Positions 34,901 through 45,142 of a stretch of 64,000 bases of DNA are shown piece after piece; position 1 is the first letter of the stretch, and each line of letters starts with the position of its first letter. This stretch comes from Trema orientale. Lineage: Eukaryota > Streptophyta > Magnoliopsida > Rosales > Cannabaceae. The DNA is taken from assembly GCA_002914845.1 (NCBI GenBank), contig JXTC01000008.1, positions 1,299,296 through 1,363,295 of the forward strand. The letters run 5' to 3'. Below the pieces are notes generated by a model. The model had not been told where the DNA came from. It did no database searches and worked only from the letters and a program-made list of their open reading frames with translations. Made by a program: the position numbers and the translations under genes.

Positions 34901-37900
34901 GGCCGAGCAATGCCCCCATAACCAGCTACAAACTTTCGGTAGTAACCCGTAAGACCCAGGAATCCCCGAAGCTCTTTGATGTTTTGTGGTACTGACCAAG
35001 CAAGCATCGCCGTGACTTTGGAAGGGTCAGCTGAGACCCCCTCGCTGGAGATCACATGGCCAAGGTACTCCACGGTAGTTTGGGCGAACAAACATTTTTT
35101 TTGGTTGACAAAAAGGGAGTGCTTGTGAAGTAGCTGGAGAACACTCTCCAGATGTCTTGTGTGTTCCTCCAACGTTCGACTATACACCAGTATATCATCA
35201 AAGAATACCAATACGAATTTTCGCAAAAAAGGCTTGAAAACCTCGTTCATCAGAGCTTGAAATGTTGCCGGCGCGTTAGTAAGACCGAACGGCATCACCA
35301 GGAATTCATAGTGCCCTTCGTGGGTGCGAAAAGCCGTTTTTGGCACATCTTGGGGGTTCACCCGTATTTGGTGATAGCCAGAACATAAGTCCAATTTGGA
35401 GAACCAGCAGGCACCATGTAATTCATCAAGCAGCTCATCTATAACGGGTATAGGAAATTTGTCCGGAACTGTTTCACGATTCAAAGCGCGATAGTCCACA
35501 CAAAAACGCCAACTCCCGTCTTTTTTCTTCACCAGTAAGACTGGGCTAGAGAATGGGCTAACACTGGGCTGAATGATCCCTGCAGCAAGCATTTCTCCCA
35601 CTAAACGCTCAATTTCATTCTTCTGTATTTGTGGATAGCGGTATGGGCACACGCTGATCGGTGTGGCACCCTCACGGAGTATGATAGCGTGATCTTTACT
35701 CCGCGGAGGAGGGAGGCCGTGGGGTGGTTCAAATAGGGACTGAAAGGCCTGCAACACGGCTGTGATTTTTGACGGAACAGGTTGGCACTCCAAAGGTTCT
35801 TTGGTTGCTGTAGCAGTACACTCTAACAGGAAACATGCCCCCTCCTGTCTCACTGTTCTGATCATAGCTTTGAGGGAGACCAAAGACTTGCCCAAACTTG
35901 GATCTCCCTGTAAAGTCACAGCCACGCCCCCCACTTGAAATTTCATGGTTAACAACTGCCAGTTGACTTGCATAGTACCCAGAGATTCAAGCCACTGCAT
36001 GCCCAACACAACATCAGTTCCACCTAGATCAATGGGAAGAAAATCTTCCACCACTTCCAGGCTTTGCAAGGTTAATGCCACTCCTTTGCAGACACTGTCC
36101 CCCTGTATAGTGAGTCCATTTCCCATGGATACTCCATACCCAGCAATAGATGAAATTGGTAAGCGCAATTTGTGAACCAAATCCGCAGAAATAAAATTAT
36201 GCGTTGCTCCACAATCAACTAAGACGATTACCTGCTGATCGTGTATTTTTCCTTGCAGTCGCATGGTGTGGGGCTCAGTGAGTCCAACAACCGAGTTGAT
36301 AGAGAGCTCGGCAGTGACCCCTAAGTCGAGCCCCTCCCCAAGGTCCTCTTCCTCGCGTTCCTCCGTAGTGTCGGTCGATGGTTCATCGTCTTGCACCATT
36401 AAGACCTGTAGCTGTTTCTGTTTGCAGCGGTGGCCAACAGTGAACTTCTCATCACATCGATAGCACAAGCCCTTCTCACGCCGCGTTTGTATTTCAGCTT
36501 CGGTGAGGCGACGAAAAGGCGCGATTGGCCTCGGGGTCGGTGGTATGGACGATGCTGTAGTAGCGCGATGCGGGGGTTGCAGTGAATGTGACGAAGGCGA
36601 TGAAGCTGGAGTTGACCGAGTTGAGCCCAAGGAGTTGGCCGTAAATGCAGAAGAACTTCGGCTGGTTCCATGGGTGAGAATTGGGCCTCGGCCCGTTTTT
36701 AGCAAGCCCAATTTTCGCTCAGCAATTTGGGCCGACCTCATCATATTATCCAACCCATCAGGCGCCATTACCATTACTTCTGCTAAGATCTCCACCTTCA
36801 ACCCATTCAGAAAAACACTTTCGAGGACTTCTTCGGTCACATTCATCGGAGCTGCCGCAAGCACCACAAATTGGTGTATATAATCCTTCACCGTCGAGTC
36901 CTGCCGAAGCGCGAGTAGTTGTTGACACGCTGTGGCGGCGGTGGTGGAGCGAAATCGGTCGAGAAGCACGCTCTGGAAATCGTTCCAGCTTCGGAATGGC
37001 CGGCGACGTTGTTCCCACTGGTACCAAGCTAGCGCCGGACCTTCCAAACAGATGGCCACCGTCGACAAACGCTCCGCCTCAGTCATGTTGTTGAAGTCAA
37101 AGTAACGCGTCACCCGGAGTAGCCAGCCGTCTGGATCCTCGCCATCGAAACACGGAAAATGAAGCTTCCGGGCCCGATGGTCCAAGGGAAGCCCCGACGC
37201 TCCACTCATGGATTCTGTNCTTCCTTCTCTTAAAAGATTGAAACAGCGTATAATTGCAGCTAGTCGTGGACAATATGATGCTGTTTTCATGTCTGGGAGG
37301 TATTAATACTTGTCCACATGCCTATCTGGAACTCAACAACTAAGAGTATGCTTAAACCAAAATAATGGCATTTCAAACTATGGATGTTCATAGCATAGTG
37401 TGGGAAAATGATAGGGTTGTTTGTGGTTGAGTGTGAATTTAATAATGAAAATGGTAAAATTCGGATTACTTTATTGAATATGGACTAAAAATTAGCCAGG
37501 ACTTCAAGAGCCTGGTTCTCTCCCCTAAGAGCGGTGCTCTTGTACTCTCAACAACAACCTTCTCCCATTCTCCTAGATTCCCCTCTATATAGAGCCCACC
37601 CAAACAGATTTCCTAACAACACCTGAACGGCCAATTTCCATAACAAACCATGACCTCAGCATAACTAACTACTCCTATTCGCTGCCAGCTCATTAACCTT
37701 GCACCATTACTACGCTAATTTTGCTTAGTTTTCCTTCGAGCATAGGCAAAACGCAGTGGAGGCTTATCAGAAAAGTTGAAAAAAAAAAAAAGTAATTATT
37801 GAAAGTTCATTTCAATAGTGACTTGTGCTTTCCTTTTCACCAGTCTGTGCACTGGAGAGTGTCTCCTGTTATAATTCTTCCCAAAGCATGATCATTTGCC

Positions 37901-39560
37901 TACAAAACTTGGTTAACCGTTAATCTTGCTGGCCAGCTTTTAGAAATTCAAAATTGAGCTGATAAGAGTATGAATTTTAAAGATCAATTTCTTAGAGAGG
38001 GGATTACTGACTAACAATGAATTTAGAGAAAAACAAATATTTCATCTGATCATGTTGACTGCAAATCTTTGTCTAGTACATAGATTTTGATATTAATAAA
38101 TTGAAAGATGCTTACATCTTTGGTTATGTAATTACACAATATTCTCTGTTACAAGCATTCTACATTTTCTCATTGTGCATGCTGCAGTGGAAGCACCATT
38201 GTTGGGATTGGTTCCCCAGATCCGCCACAATTTATATATGATGATGATGACTACAAGGATGTGTTTTTGTCAGGTCAGTCTTGTGTCATAATGCTTATTG
38301 CTCTACCAGTTGGTTGCATCGAAGACTTTTTCCTTTTTTTAACTAATTGAGGAAAACTATATAAATTTACCATATCAAATTTGAAGTCCATGAAATAAAT
38401 ATATGCACAATTTTTTATAATATATAGTTCTATTTGACATCAAATAAATCTTAAATTTTTCTGTAATAACTGGTGAACATATGAAAACCTCCTTGGAAGC
38501 TGTGGAACTAACTGGAAATCAATGGTTTATAATTTTTTCTGTAGAACTGAGGTTTTGTGCAGTAAATTTGATGATCTAACATCTTGTAAGAATGTTTGAA
38601 CTCAAGCAGATTGTGCCAAGAAGTTCTCACTGTATTTTTCTTTTTAATTGAAACACGTTAAATTAATGAAGAACTTCGCGGTGCTGATGTTTCATTATAA
38701 TTGAAAATGCTTAAAACCGAGGATTTTGTTTAGAACTTGTATCAGGGAGGGTAATAACTCTAGTTGTTAATTTCCCTTTAGTTTTAACACTAAGTTTTGG
38801 AAGTCCATGTTTTAAATTTAGTTTAAAATGAATGACGTTATACTGATGACGGTTGGAGTTGTTAATCATATACAATCTGTAAGGCCTGATAATTCTTACA
38901 ATTGTTGAATTTGATGTGGTCTTCTATGCTTTTTAAAGACCCTTCATTCTGATGTTACAGAAGTTAGGCTGACACTGATAGAATATGGCTATTGGATACT
39001 CCTTTTACATAGAGAACCCGACCGAGAAAAATGAGAAAAGTAAAACAAAACCAAACCCGAACACTGTCCACATTTGACATCTGTCCCCAAGTCTGCTCAT
39101 TGGTCATGTTTTGTTTGGAGTCAGCCACTGAATGGGACCTTTGAGGATCTGCTGAGATCCCAATGAACTAAACACAACGAAAATGTGAGAACAAATGGCA
39201 GGGTTATAGCTTTCCCCTACCTCAGCTTTGGGTTGAAAAGAGCTAGAGATAGAACTATTACAGAAATGTTATGTACTCGATTCTTAATTTTGGTTTCTCT
39301 ATCTACTGATCAATTTTCAAAAAATTGATATTGCAAACTCTTAGCTTTTAGAGTAGGTAGCGCCTAGCTTCTTCTTCATGTGAAGTTCTTGCAGAATATT
39401 TCAAATGACGAATTACTTTTTTAACTTGGAGCTTCTCCTATGTGCAGAGGCCAACTTTCTCACTCGTGAAGCGAATCAATGGTACAAAGAACCTGCTTCA
39501 GCAAGCGCTTGTAGCCCTTCTGACAAGTTCTCTCATGATTTTTCCCGGTCTGTTGAGTAA
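29497..39560 (+). CDS. ISPE: 4-diphosphocytidyl-2-C-methyl-D-erythritol kinase (CMK/IspE), copy 1; exon 8 absent from assembly
   Basis: Plastid enzyme of the MEP isoprenoid pathway: ATP-dependent phosphorylation of CDP-ME. Exons by splice sites and phase: 29497-29673 (transit peptide, [11 protein letters not shown]...), 29797-29892, 29973-30041, 30127-30231, 30311-30367, 30466-30666, 31682-31774, [exon 8 missing], 37220-37299 (5' end lost), 38188-38273 and 39448-39560 (TAA). Exons 1-7 are all phase 0 and encode 266 residues, including [20 protein letters not shown] and the GHMP-kinase ATP loop [18 protein letters not shown] in exon 6. Exons 9-11 give [37 protein letters not shown] and the C-terminus. 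Intron 7 holds an LTR-like insertion, the gap and a chromovirus; exon 8 should lie in the gap, since the duplicate copy still has it. Whether this gene is functional depends on that missing part. No other full CMK copy is in the window. Confidence 0.92.
31783..32167 (-). mobile_element. LTR-like insertion in CMK intron 7, truncated by gap
   Basis: Eight bases after the exon 7 donor the sequence departs from copy 2 and begins TGTAGGATAAGATGAG. It contains a (GA)n tract (31893-31920) and, on the minus strand, a TATAAATA box (about 32082-32089), as in a compact LTR. It runs into the gap, so family and end are unknown. Confidence 0.55.
32168..32568. other. Assembly gap (401 N)
   Basis: Sequence resumes exactly at the first base of an LTR (TGATAG at 32569). 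The gap should contain CMK exon 8 and the rest of the intron 7 insertion. True length unknown. Confidence 0.99.
32569..32929 (-). repeat. 3' LTR of Reina-like chromovirus (361 bp)
   Basis: TG...CA ends; differs from the LTR at 37409-37769 at seven positions by eye (about 2 percent), six of them transitions. The last 18 codons plus stop of the polyprotein lie inside this LTR. Confidence 0.93.
32875..37209 (-). CDS. Intact gag-pol polyprotein with chromodomain, Reina-like chromovirus
   Basis: A single frame of 1444 codons starting at the ATG 37207-37209 ([15 protein letters not shown]); codons further upstream are antisense CMK exon sequence and not part of it. In order: gag domain ([12 protein letters not shown]); CCHC knuckle at about 249-262 ([14 protein letters not shown]); protease with DCGATHNF at about 332; RT with FFDDILVY at about 669-672; RNase H; integrase H2C2 at about 1002-1044; catalytic D1093, D1134 and E1170 with 35-residue spacing; C-terminal chromodomain with [20 protein letters not shown] at about 1385-1420. 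All catalytic residues I can check are present. Short LTRs and a single long ORF fit the Reina clade. The uninterrupted frame implies recent mobility. Confidence 0.93.
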   Translation of the reverse strand: MSGASGLPLDHRARKLHFPCFDGEDPDGWLLRVTRYFDFNNMTEAERLSTVAICLEGPALAWYQWEQRRRPFRSWNDFQSVLLDRFRSTTAATACQQLLALRQDSTVKDYIHQFVVLAAAPMNVTEEVLESVFLNGLKVEILAEVMVMAPDGLDNMMRSAQIAERKLGLLKTGRGPILTHGTSRSSSAFTANSLGSTRSTPASSPSSHSLQPPHRATTASSIPPTPRPIAPFRRLTEAEIQTRREKGLCYRCDEKFTVGHRCKQKQLQVLMVQDDEPSTDTTEEREEEDLGEGLDLGVTAELSINSVVGLTEPHTMRLQGKIHDQQVIVLVDCGATHNFISADLVHKLRLPISSIAGYGVSMGNGLTIQGDSVCKGVALTLQSLEVVEDFLPIDLGGTDVVLGMQWLESLGTMQVNWQLLTMKFQVGGVAVTLQGDPSLGKSLVSLKAMIRTVRQEGACFLLECTATATKEPLECQPVPSKITAVLQAFQSLFEPPHGLPPPRSKDHAIILREGATPISVCPYRYPQIQKNEIERLVGEMLAAGIIQPSVSPFSSPVLLVKKKDGSWRFCVDYRALNRETVPDKFPIPVIDELLDELHGACWFSKLDLCSGYHQIRVNPQDVPKTAFRTHEGHYEFLVMPFGLTNAPATFQALMNEVFKPFLRKFVLVFFDDILVYSRTLEEHTRHLESVLQLLHKHSLFVNQKKCLFAQTTVEYLGHVISSEGVSADPSKVTAMLAWSVPQNIKELRGFLGLTGYYRKFVAGYGGIARPLTEQLKKDRFGWSPEAQQAFDCLKTTMSSLPVLALPDFSQPFVVESDASGHGLGAVLMQNQRPIAYFSQQLPLQHRMKSVYERELMAIVLAIQKWRPYLLGRKFIVCTDQRSLKYLLEQRLVSPDHQKWVTKLMGYTFDIQYKAGIENRAADALSRVTPGPSLAILAAPQWVDWHDIHSQILADPHLSKICQALVSAPTSHPHYSLVDGHLLYKGRRVLAQDSPYIPRLLHEYHNGAIGGHSGVLKTHQRVAADWHWVGMKQAVQQYVQNCSICQQHKSLTLSPAGLLQPLPIPDRVWEDISMDFIEGLPRSDGFDTIFVVVDRLSKYAHFIALRHPFSAQQVAAAFLREVVRLHGFPRTIVSDRDRVFLSTFWRELFRLQGTALRRSTAYHPQTDGQTEVVNRSLETYLRCFSSTHPKQWHQWLPWCEYWYNTSFHTSTRTTPFKAVYGRDPPPLIRFEPGSTANAAVEQQLLDRDAMLEELKLQLHRAQQRMLKSANKHRRELHFQVGDQVFLKLRPYRQSSLAKRKYEKLAPRYFGPFQVLEKIGSVAYRLELPPGSLLHPVFHVSLLRPATGHSINPQPLPAILTEDLYWNVEPAQLLGVRFPTTSSASLPQVLIQWKGLPAFEASWEEFESIKQQFPSFHLEDKVKTWAGSIDKPPLRFTYARRKTKQN
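37409..37769 (-). mobile_element. Solo LTR (Reina-like) in CMK intron 9
   Basis: Complete 361-bp LTR with a perfect 5-bp duplication GAAAA (37404-37408 and 37770-37774). The duplicated CMK copy has the same intron without it (single GAAAA at about 42137), an empty-site control. As assembled it has host DNA on both sides, i.e. solo-LTR form; it may instead be the 5' LTR of the element at 32569-37218 with the parts misordered. Confidence 0.9.
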
Positions 39561-39979
39561 TGTGTATACTTTCTTGGGCAAGAAGAGAAATTGTACCACT
39601 CATTGGTGTCCAACTTTTACAATTTTATGCAATCTATTATTCATGTAAATAGTCTGGCACTGTATTGGCCTTGTACTATCACGGCCAAGTAGATTAAATT
39701 GCAGAAAGAAATACTGGAATGAAGAAATATAGTGAAATGTAATTTTTTGTTTACCTTCTCCTGTCCAAGAGATAAAATTAACCTTAAATTCATAGTTGTC
39801 CTTGATTGAAGTCAGCCTAATACAAGCATTATTATGTAGTAACTTATGTAGAGATGAACTACAGTTCAAAAGAGAGCGCATTAGTGTTCTCTTTTTTTTC
39901 CTTTTTTTTTCTTTTTGCTGTGGAGGGCATTAATGTTCTCTTTTCTGTTGCTCTGGAGGGCATTAATGTTCTCAAAGAT
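39561..39979 (+). other. CMK copy 1 3' flank
   Basis: Probable 3' UTR and downstream sequence, repeated with small changes after copy 2 (43923-44350). Includes a poly-T/CTTTT tract near 39890-39916 and the repeated phrase GGAGGGCATTAATGTTCTC. Confidence 0.6.
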
Positions 39980-40044
39980 ATTTTCCTTTAATTTGTAATA
40001 AGTAGAGATTTAAACCTACTTTATTTCAAAAGAAAATATATATA
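39980..40044 (+). mobile_element. 5'-truncated SINE fragment
   Basis: Resembles the 3' end of the SINE at 57172-57350 (TTTAATTTGTAATAAGT, then ACTTTATTTCAAAAGAAAA). Flanked by the 11-bp duplication TTCTCAAAGAT (39969-39979 and 40045-40055). The corresponding place after copy 2 (about 44341) has one TTCTCAAAGAT and no insert. Confidence 0.7.
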
Positions 40045-40068
40045 TTCTCAAAGATGTCTCTAGGCTTT

Positions 40069-43000
40069 AAATGTGGACAGATTCATCTTGACAAAAAGGT
40101 GCCCACTGGGGCAGGGCTTGGTGGTGGGAGCAGCAATGCTGCAACTGCACTGTGGGCAGCAAATCAGTTCAATGAATGTCTTGTTTCTGAGAAGGAACTG
40201 CAAGAATGGTCGAGTGAGATTGGTTCAGATATTCCTTTCTTTTTCTCCCAAGGGGCAGCCTATTGTACTGGTCAAGGTGAGGTAGGTCTTTATCTTACGA
40301 GATGCAGTTCAAAGATATTAGTGAACTCCCTCATATGAAGGAATATACATAGGAAAATATATTTATCCTTTTTCCTACAGCTATGTTTTTTATTAGTTTG
40401 TGTGATTGCAAAGAATTACTCTGCAAAAGTTTTCGAAAGTTCACTGTTTTTGAAGCACGAAATTCCTTATCGGATTTTTCTCTCTGCCCTTTTCTTCCTT
40501 TTTATTCTTTATATTTGAACAAAGTTGACAAAATTTACAGACACTCACAGTGATAAGAGGAAACACAATGTCCAATTACTGAGGGGTTTTTTTTTTTTGA
40601 CTTCTTTTGAGAAAGCATTATTACCTTTTTCCAAAACATGAGGGTTGGGTTGAGTGGTTAGGCCTATTGTTCATGCCCATGATTCTGGGCTTTGGGATCT
40701 CCTAGCAATATGCGAGTTTCTTGCCTCCCAAATATTGTAGTGTTCAGCAGGAAGACAAGTATAAAAATTATTGATAACTATCCTTTTTTATATTTTTCTT
40801 TTCACTCAAAATTCTTTGCCACTTCTATGATTTAATCAAATTCATAAATAGATATTTACTTTCTTAGATATCTTTCTCATATTGTTGCTTGGAAGCATCG
40901 AGTATGAAATTTTTAATCCATGTATTCGCATATAGGCGTGGTATGTGCATTTTCAATTTTGTTTGTTATGGTTTTAGCTTTTGATATTGCCTAATACATA
41001 CACAACCATACATTATTTCAAGTTAAGACGGGCTATGAAATTAAGTTTTTTATATCCCTATTCCCTTCCTGTTAATCTTTAGCAATAGAGATCACAGAGT
41101 CCTCAAAGACAATGAAATTAAAAGAGAATTAGAAAGGAAAGGAATATGATGAGGATTTACGTTTTCGTATTGTTTATCCTGAAGAGAACAACTATATCTC
41201 ATTGCTGAATTTGCTGACTTTGAGTTCATGAACAGTGAAATTTCCTGTTACATATTTTCTTTGGTCATCCAAGCTGTTCAGGATATTCTCCCACCAGTGC
41301 CTTTAAACATTCCAATGGTTCTCATAAAGCCTCCGGAGGCATGTTTATAAGGTAATGATTTCTAGATTGTAAATATGTGATTGCTGCGAAAATTTTCTTC
41401 AACTGATCATAGACAATTTAGTATATCGCAGTGTCTTCAGTTGGATAAAACTAGCAAGGTTGATCCTTTACAATTGCTAGATAGGATTTCAAACGATGGA
41501 ATAAGTTAAGATCTTTGCATCAACGATCTAGGTACATACACAATGCAGAAACTTGAGCAGAGCTACTTTTTTCACCTCTTTTCAGTTTCTATTCGTTCGT
41601 CTCCTTTCTGCAATTTGCCAAAATAGTTTGCCCCCACAGCATTGATCCTGTCACTGGCTTTGCTGCTTATTATATTTGATGATGTAACTGGACTTTTTTT
41701 GTAGCCTGAATGTCAGAGCTTTGTGTTTATAAGACTTTAACATATAGTGGAGGCCATAGGCATTAAGAATCTTAATATTTACTGTTCTGAGTTTTTGAAT
41801 TGAACTCAAGGTTATGCTAGTTGCATAATGCAACGTCTTGGTCCTAATGGGTCTGACAGGTTTCCAACTCCAGCAGGCCTCCTTATTTAATCATTCCTTG
41901 TTTTACACGTAATGCCTTTGTATTTATTTGCAGAACCTCCTGTCTTTGAAGTTCTTCCTTCTCTTAAAAGATTGAAACAGCGTATAATTGCAGCTAGTCG
42001 TGGACAATATGATGCTGTTTTCATGTCTGGGAGGTATTAATACTTGTCGATATGCCTATCCGGAACTCAACAACTGAGAGTATGTTTAAACCAAAATAAT
42101 GGCATTTCAAACTATGGATGTTCACAGCATAGTGTGGGAAAAGTTGAAAAAAAAAAAAAAGAAAGTAATTATTGAAAGTTCATTTCAATAGGGGTGTTCT
42201 GGCTATTCGGGTATCCTCAACCAGATAAGTAAGAAAGTGACTTGTGCTTTCCCTTTCACCATAATTCGTCGTACAGCATGATCATTTTTCTACAAAACTT
42301 GGTTTACCGTTAACCTTGCTAGCCAGCTTTTAGAAATTTCACTTTCTTAGAGGGGGGATGAGTGACTAACTATGAATTTAGGGAAAAACAAAAGTTTCTT
42401 CTGATCATATTGACTGCAAGTCTTTGTATAGTAAGATTTTGAAATTAATAAATTGAAAGATACTTGCATCTTTTGTTACGTAATTACAAGATATTCTCTG
42501 TTACAAGCATTCTACATTTTCTCATTGTGCATGCTGCAGTGGAAGCACCATTGTTGGAATTGGTTCCCCGGATCCACCACAATTCATATATGATGATGAT
42601 GACTATAAGGATGTGTTTTTGTCAGGTCAGTCTTGTGTCATAATGCTTATTGCTCTACCAGTTGCATCAAAAACTTTTTCCTTTTTTCAACTAATTGTGG
42701 AAAACTATATAAATATACCATATCAAATTTGAAGTTGAAATAAAAATATGCACAATTTTTTATTATATGAAGTTCCATTTGATATGAATTATCAAATGAA
42801 TCTCAAAAATTTTCTATGGTAACTGGTTATATGGTGAACATATGAAAACCACCTTGTAAGCTGTGAAACTAATTCAATTGTTTAAATTTTTATTGTAGAA
42901 CTGTGGTTTTCTGCAGTAAATTTGGTAATCTAACATCTTGTAAGATTGTTTAAACTCTGGCAGATTGGGCCAAGAAGTTCTCACTGTTTTTTGTTATTTG

Positions 43001-44364
43001 AAACACTTTAAAATAATGAAGTTATTAACGAAGTTGCAGTGCTAATTTTTTATTATAATTGAAAATGCTCAAAACTGAGGATTTTGTTTAGAACTTGTAT
43101 CCGGGGGTAAAGAACTCTAGTTGTTAATTTCCCTTTAGTTGTAACACAAAGTTTTGGAAGTCCATGTTTTAAATTTGCTTTAAGATGAAATGAAATTACA
43201 CTGATGATGGTTGGAGGTTGTTAATCATATGCAATCTGTAAGGACAGATAACTCGTACAATTGTTGAATTTGATGTGGTCTTCTATGCTTTTTAAAGACC
43301 CTTCATTCTATGTTACAGAAGTTAGGATGACAATGATAGAATATGGCTATTGGATACTCCTTTTACATAGAGAACCCCACCGGGAAAAATGAGAAAAATA
43401 AAACAAAACCAAACTCGAACACAGTCCACATTTGACATCTGTCCCGAAGTCTGTGTGCTCATTGACCATGTTTTGTTTGGAGTCAGCCACCAAATGGGAC
43501 CTTTGAGGATCTGCTGAGATCCCAATGAACTAAACACAATGAAAGTCTGAGAACAAACGGCAGGGTTATAGCTTTCCCATAGCTCAGCTTTGGGTTGAAA
43601 AGAGCTAGAGATAGAATTATTACAGAAATGTTATGTACCCGATTCTTAATTTTGGTTTCTCTATCTACTGATCAATTTTCAAAAATTTGAGATTGCAAAC
43701 TCTTAGCTTTTAGAGTAGCTAGCGCCTAGCTTCTTCTTCATGTGAAGTTCTTGCAGAATATTTCAAATGACGAATTACTTTTTTAACTTGGAGCTTCTCC
43801 TATGTGCAGAGGCCAACTTTCTCACTCGTGAAGCGAATCAATGGTACAAAGAACCTGCTTCAGCAAGCGCTTGTAGCCCTTCTGACAAGTTCTCCCGTGA
43901 TTTTTCCCGGTCTGTTGAGTAATGTGGATGCTTTCTTGGGCAAGAAGAGAAATTGTATCACTCATTGGTGTCCAACTTTATGCAATATATTGTTCATGTA
44001 AATAGTCTGGCATTGTATTGGCCTTTTACTATCACGGCCAAGTAGATTAAATTGCAGAAAGAAATACTGGAATGAAGAAATATCTTGAAATGTAATTTTT
44101 TGTTTTACCTTCTCCTGTCCAAGAAATAAAATCAACCTAAAATTCATAGTTGTCCTCGATTGAAGTCAGCCTAATACAAGCATTGTTATGTATTAACTTA
44201 TGTAGGGATGAACTACAGTTCAAAAGAGAGCGCATTAGTGTTCTCTTTTTTTCTTTTCTTTTTTTCTTTTTTTTTTTTTTTTTTTTAAGCTCTGGAGGGA
44301 ATTATTGTTCCCTTTTCTTTTGCTCTGGAGGGCATTAATGTTCTCAAAGATACCTCAAGGCTTT
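40069..44364 (+). repeat. Second unit of a tandem duplication (CMK exons 6-11 plus 3' flank)
   Basis: Homologous to 30454-40068. The junction at about 40069 joins the downstream flank (CTAGGCTTT) of unit 1 to the 12 bases before exon 6 (AAATGTGGACAG). Unit 2 lacks the intron 7 insertion, the chromovirus, the solo LTR and the SINE fragment. Confidence 0.92.
40081..43922 (+). pseudogene. CMK copy 2, 5'-truncated pseudogene (exons 6-11)
   Basis: Exon equivalents: 40081-40281 (GHMP loop intact), about 41273-41351, 41432-41531, 41934-42033, 42540-42625 and 43810-43922. Disabling changes: no promoter or exons 1-5; the exon 7 acceptor AG has become AA (ccaagctgttcag); a net 14-base deletion near 41339 shifts the exon 7 frame; exon 8 has a TAA in ISNDGIS-stop-DLCINDL where relatives have Gln. 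Exon 8, which is missing from copy 1, is readable here (LDKTSKVDPLQLLDRISNDG). Exons 9-11 remain open. Confidence 0.9.
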
Positions 44365-45142
44365 ATTTGAGATATTAGAAGTAAGACTTTGCTCTATAGT
44401 AACTATTTATTATTTATTTATTTGCCTTGCCTTGAACCTGACACCATTGAGGTAAGTACTGTTTTGTCACACTAGAGTGGTCACACCCTACTAGTTGTAG
44501 ACTAGTAGTAATAACTTCTGTACTGTAATGTAGTTCTAAATCAATTATCATCTAATCTACATAATGCTTCTGTTTCAATATTTTTTTTTTTAGTGCTCTA
44601 ATCGGATCATGAAGGTTGACTTCCTATTTTTCTTTTCATTTTAAAGCAATTTGACCTTGCCCTAGGTTACACAGGGTATAAATTTGTTTTACGCTGCGGT
44701 GATTTATTTATTTGTTATAATTTTCACCGAGAAGATTTGTTTATGCTTAGCAAATGTCGTGACATCAGTTCCGCACTTTACCATGACCTTATCTTTACCA
44801 TCGTATAGCAAAACCTAAGGCGGAGGAACGATGCTCTATATTAGTAAACACTCTTTCACCTTTAATTTTATATGGCCATCCCTCATCCCTCTTCCACTTC
44901 CAGCGCGGAAATTTTAAAAAATAAATAAATAAAAAATGATGCTAACAAAAAAGAAAAAAAAAGGAGAAAAGATGAAGCAAAGGACTCTAGATGCTTTTTC
45001 ACTGGAGGTTATGCACCAACAATCAACACTGCAGCATCATAAGAACCAACACCAACACCAAATCCACGCACATTTCTGGGGTCTTTTTTTTGCTATTTTT
45101 TTTCCTTTCATTTTTATTTATTCATTGAAATACTTTCCTTGC
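44365..45142. other. Convergent intergenic region between CMK copy 2 and the UBA gene
   Basis: No gene seen. Just before it, a long poly-T tract lies at 44246-44286 within the duplicated flank. It contains the probable 3' UTR of the minus-strand UBA gene near 45143. Confidence 0.5.

Noticed and set aside
36399..37094. Plus-strand frames opposite the Reina-like gag
   Set aside because: Antisense shadows of a well-supported polyprotein.
37210..37290. N-terminal extension of the chromovirus polyprotein
   Set aside because: These codons are antisense CMK exon 9 joined across an N; the polyprotein starts at the ATG 37207-37209.
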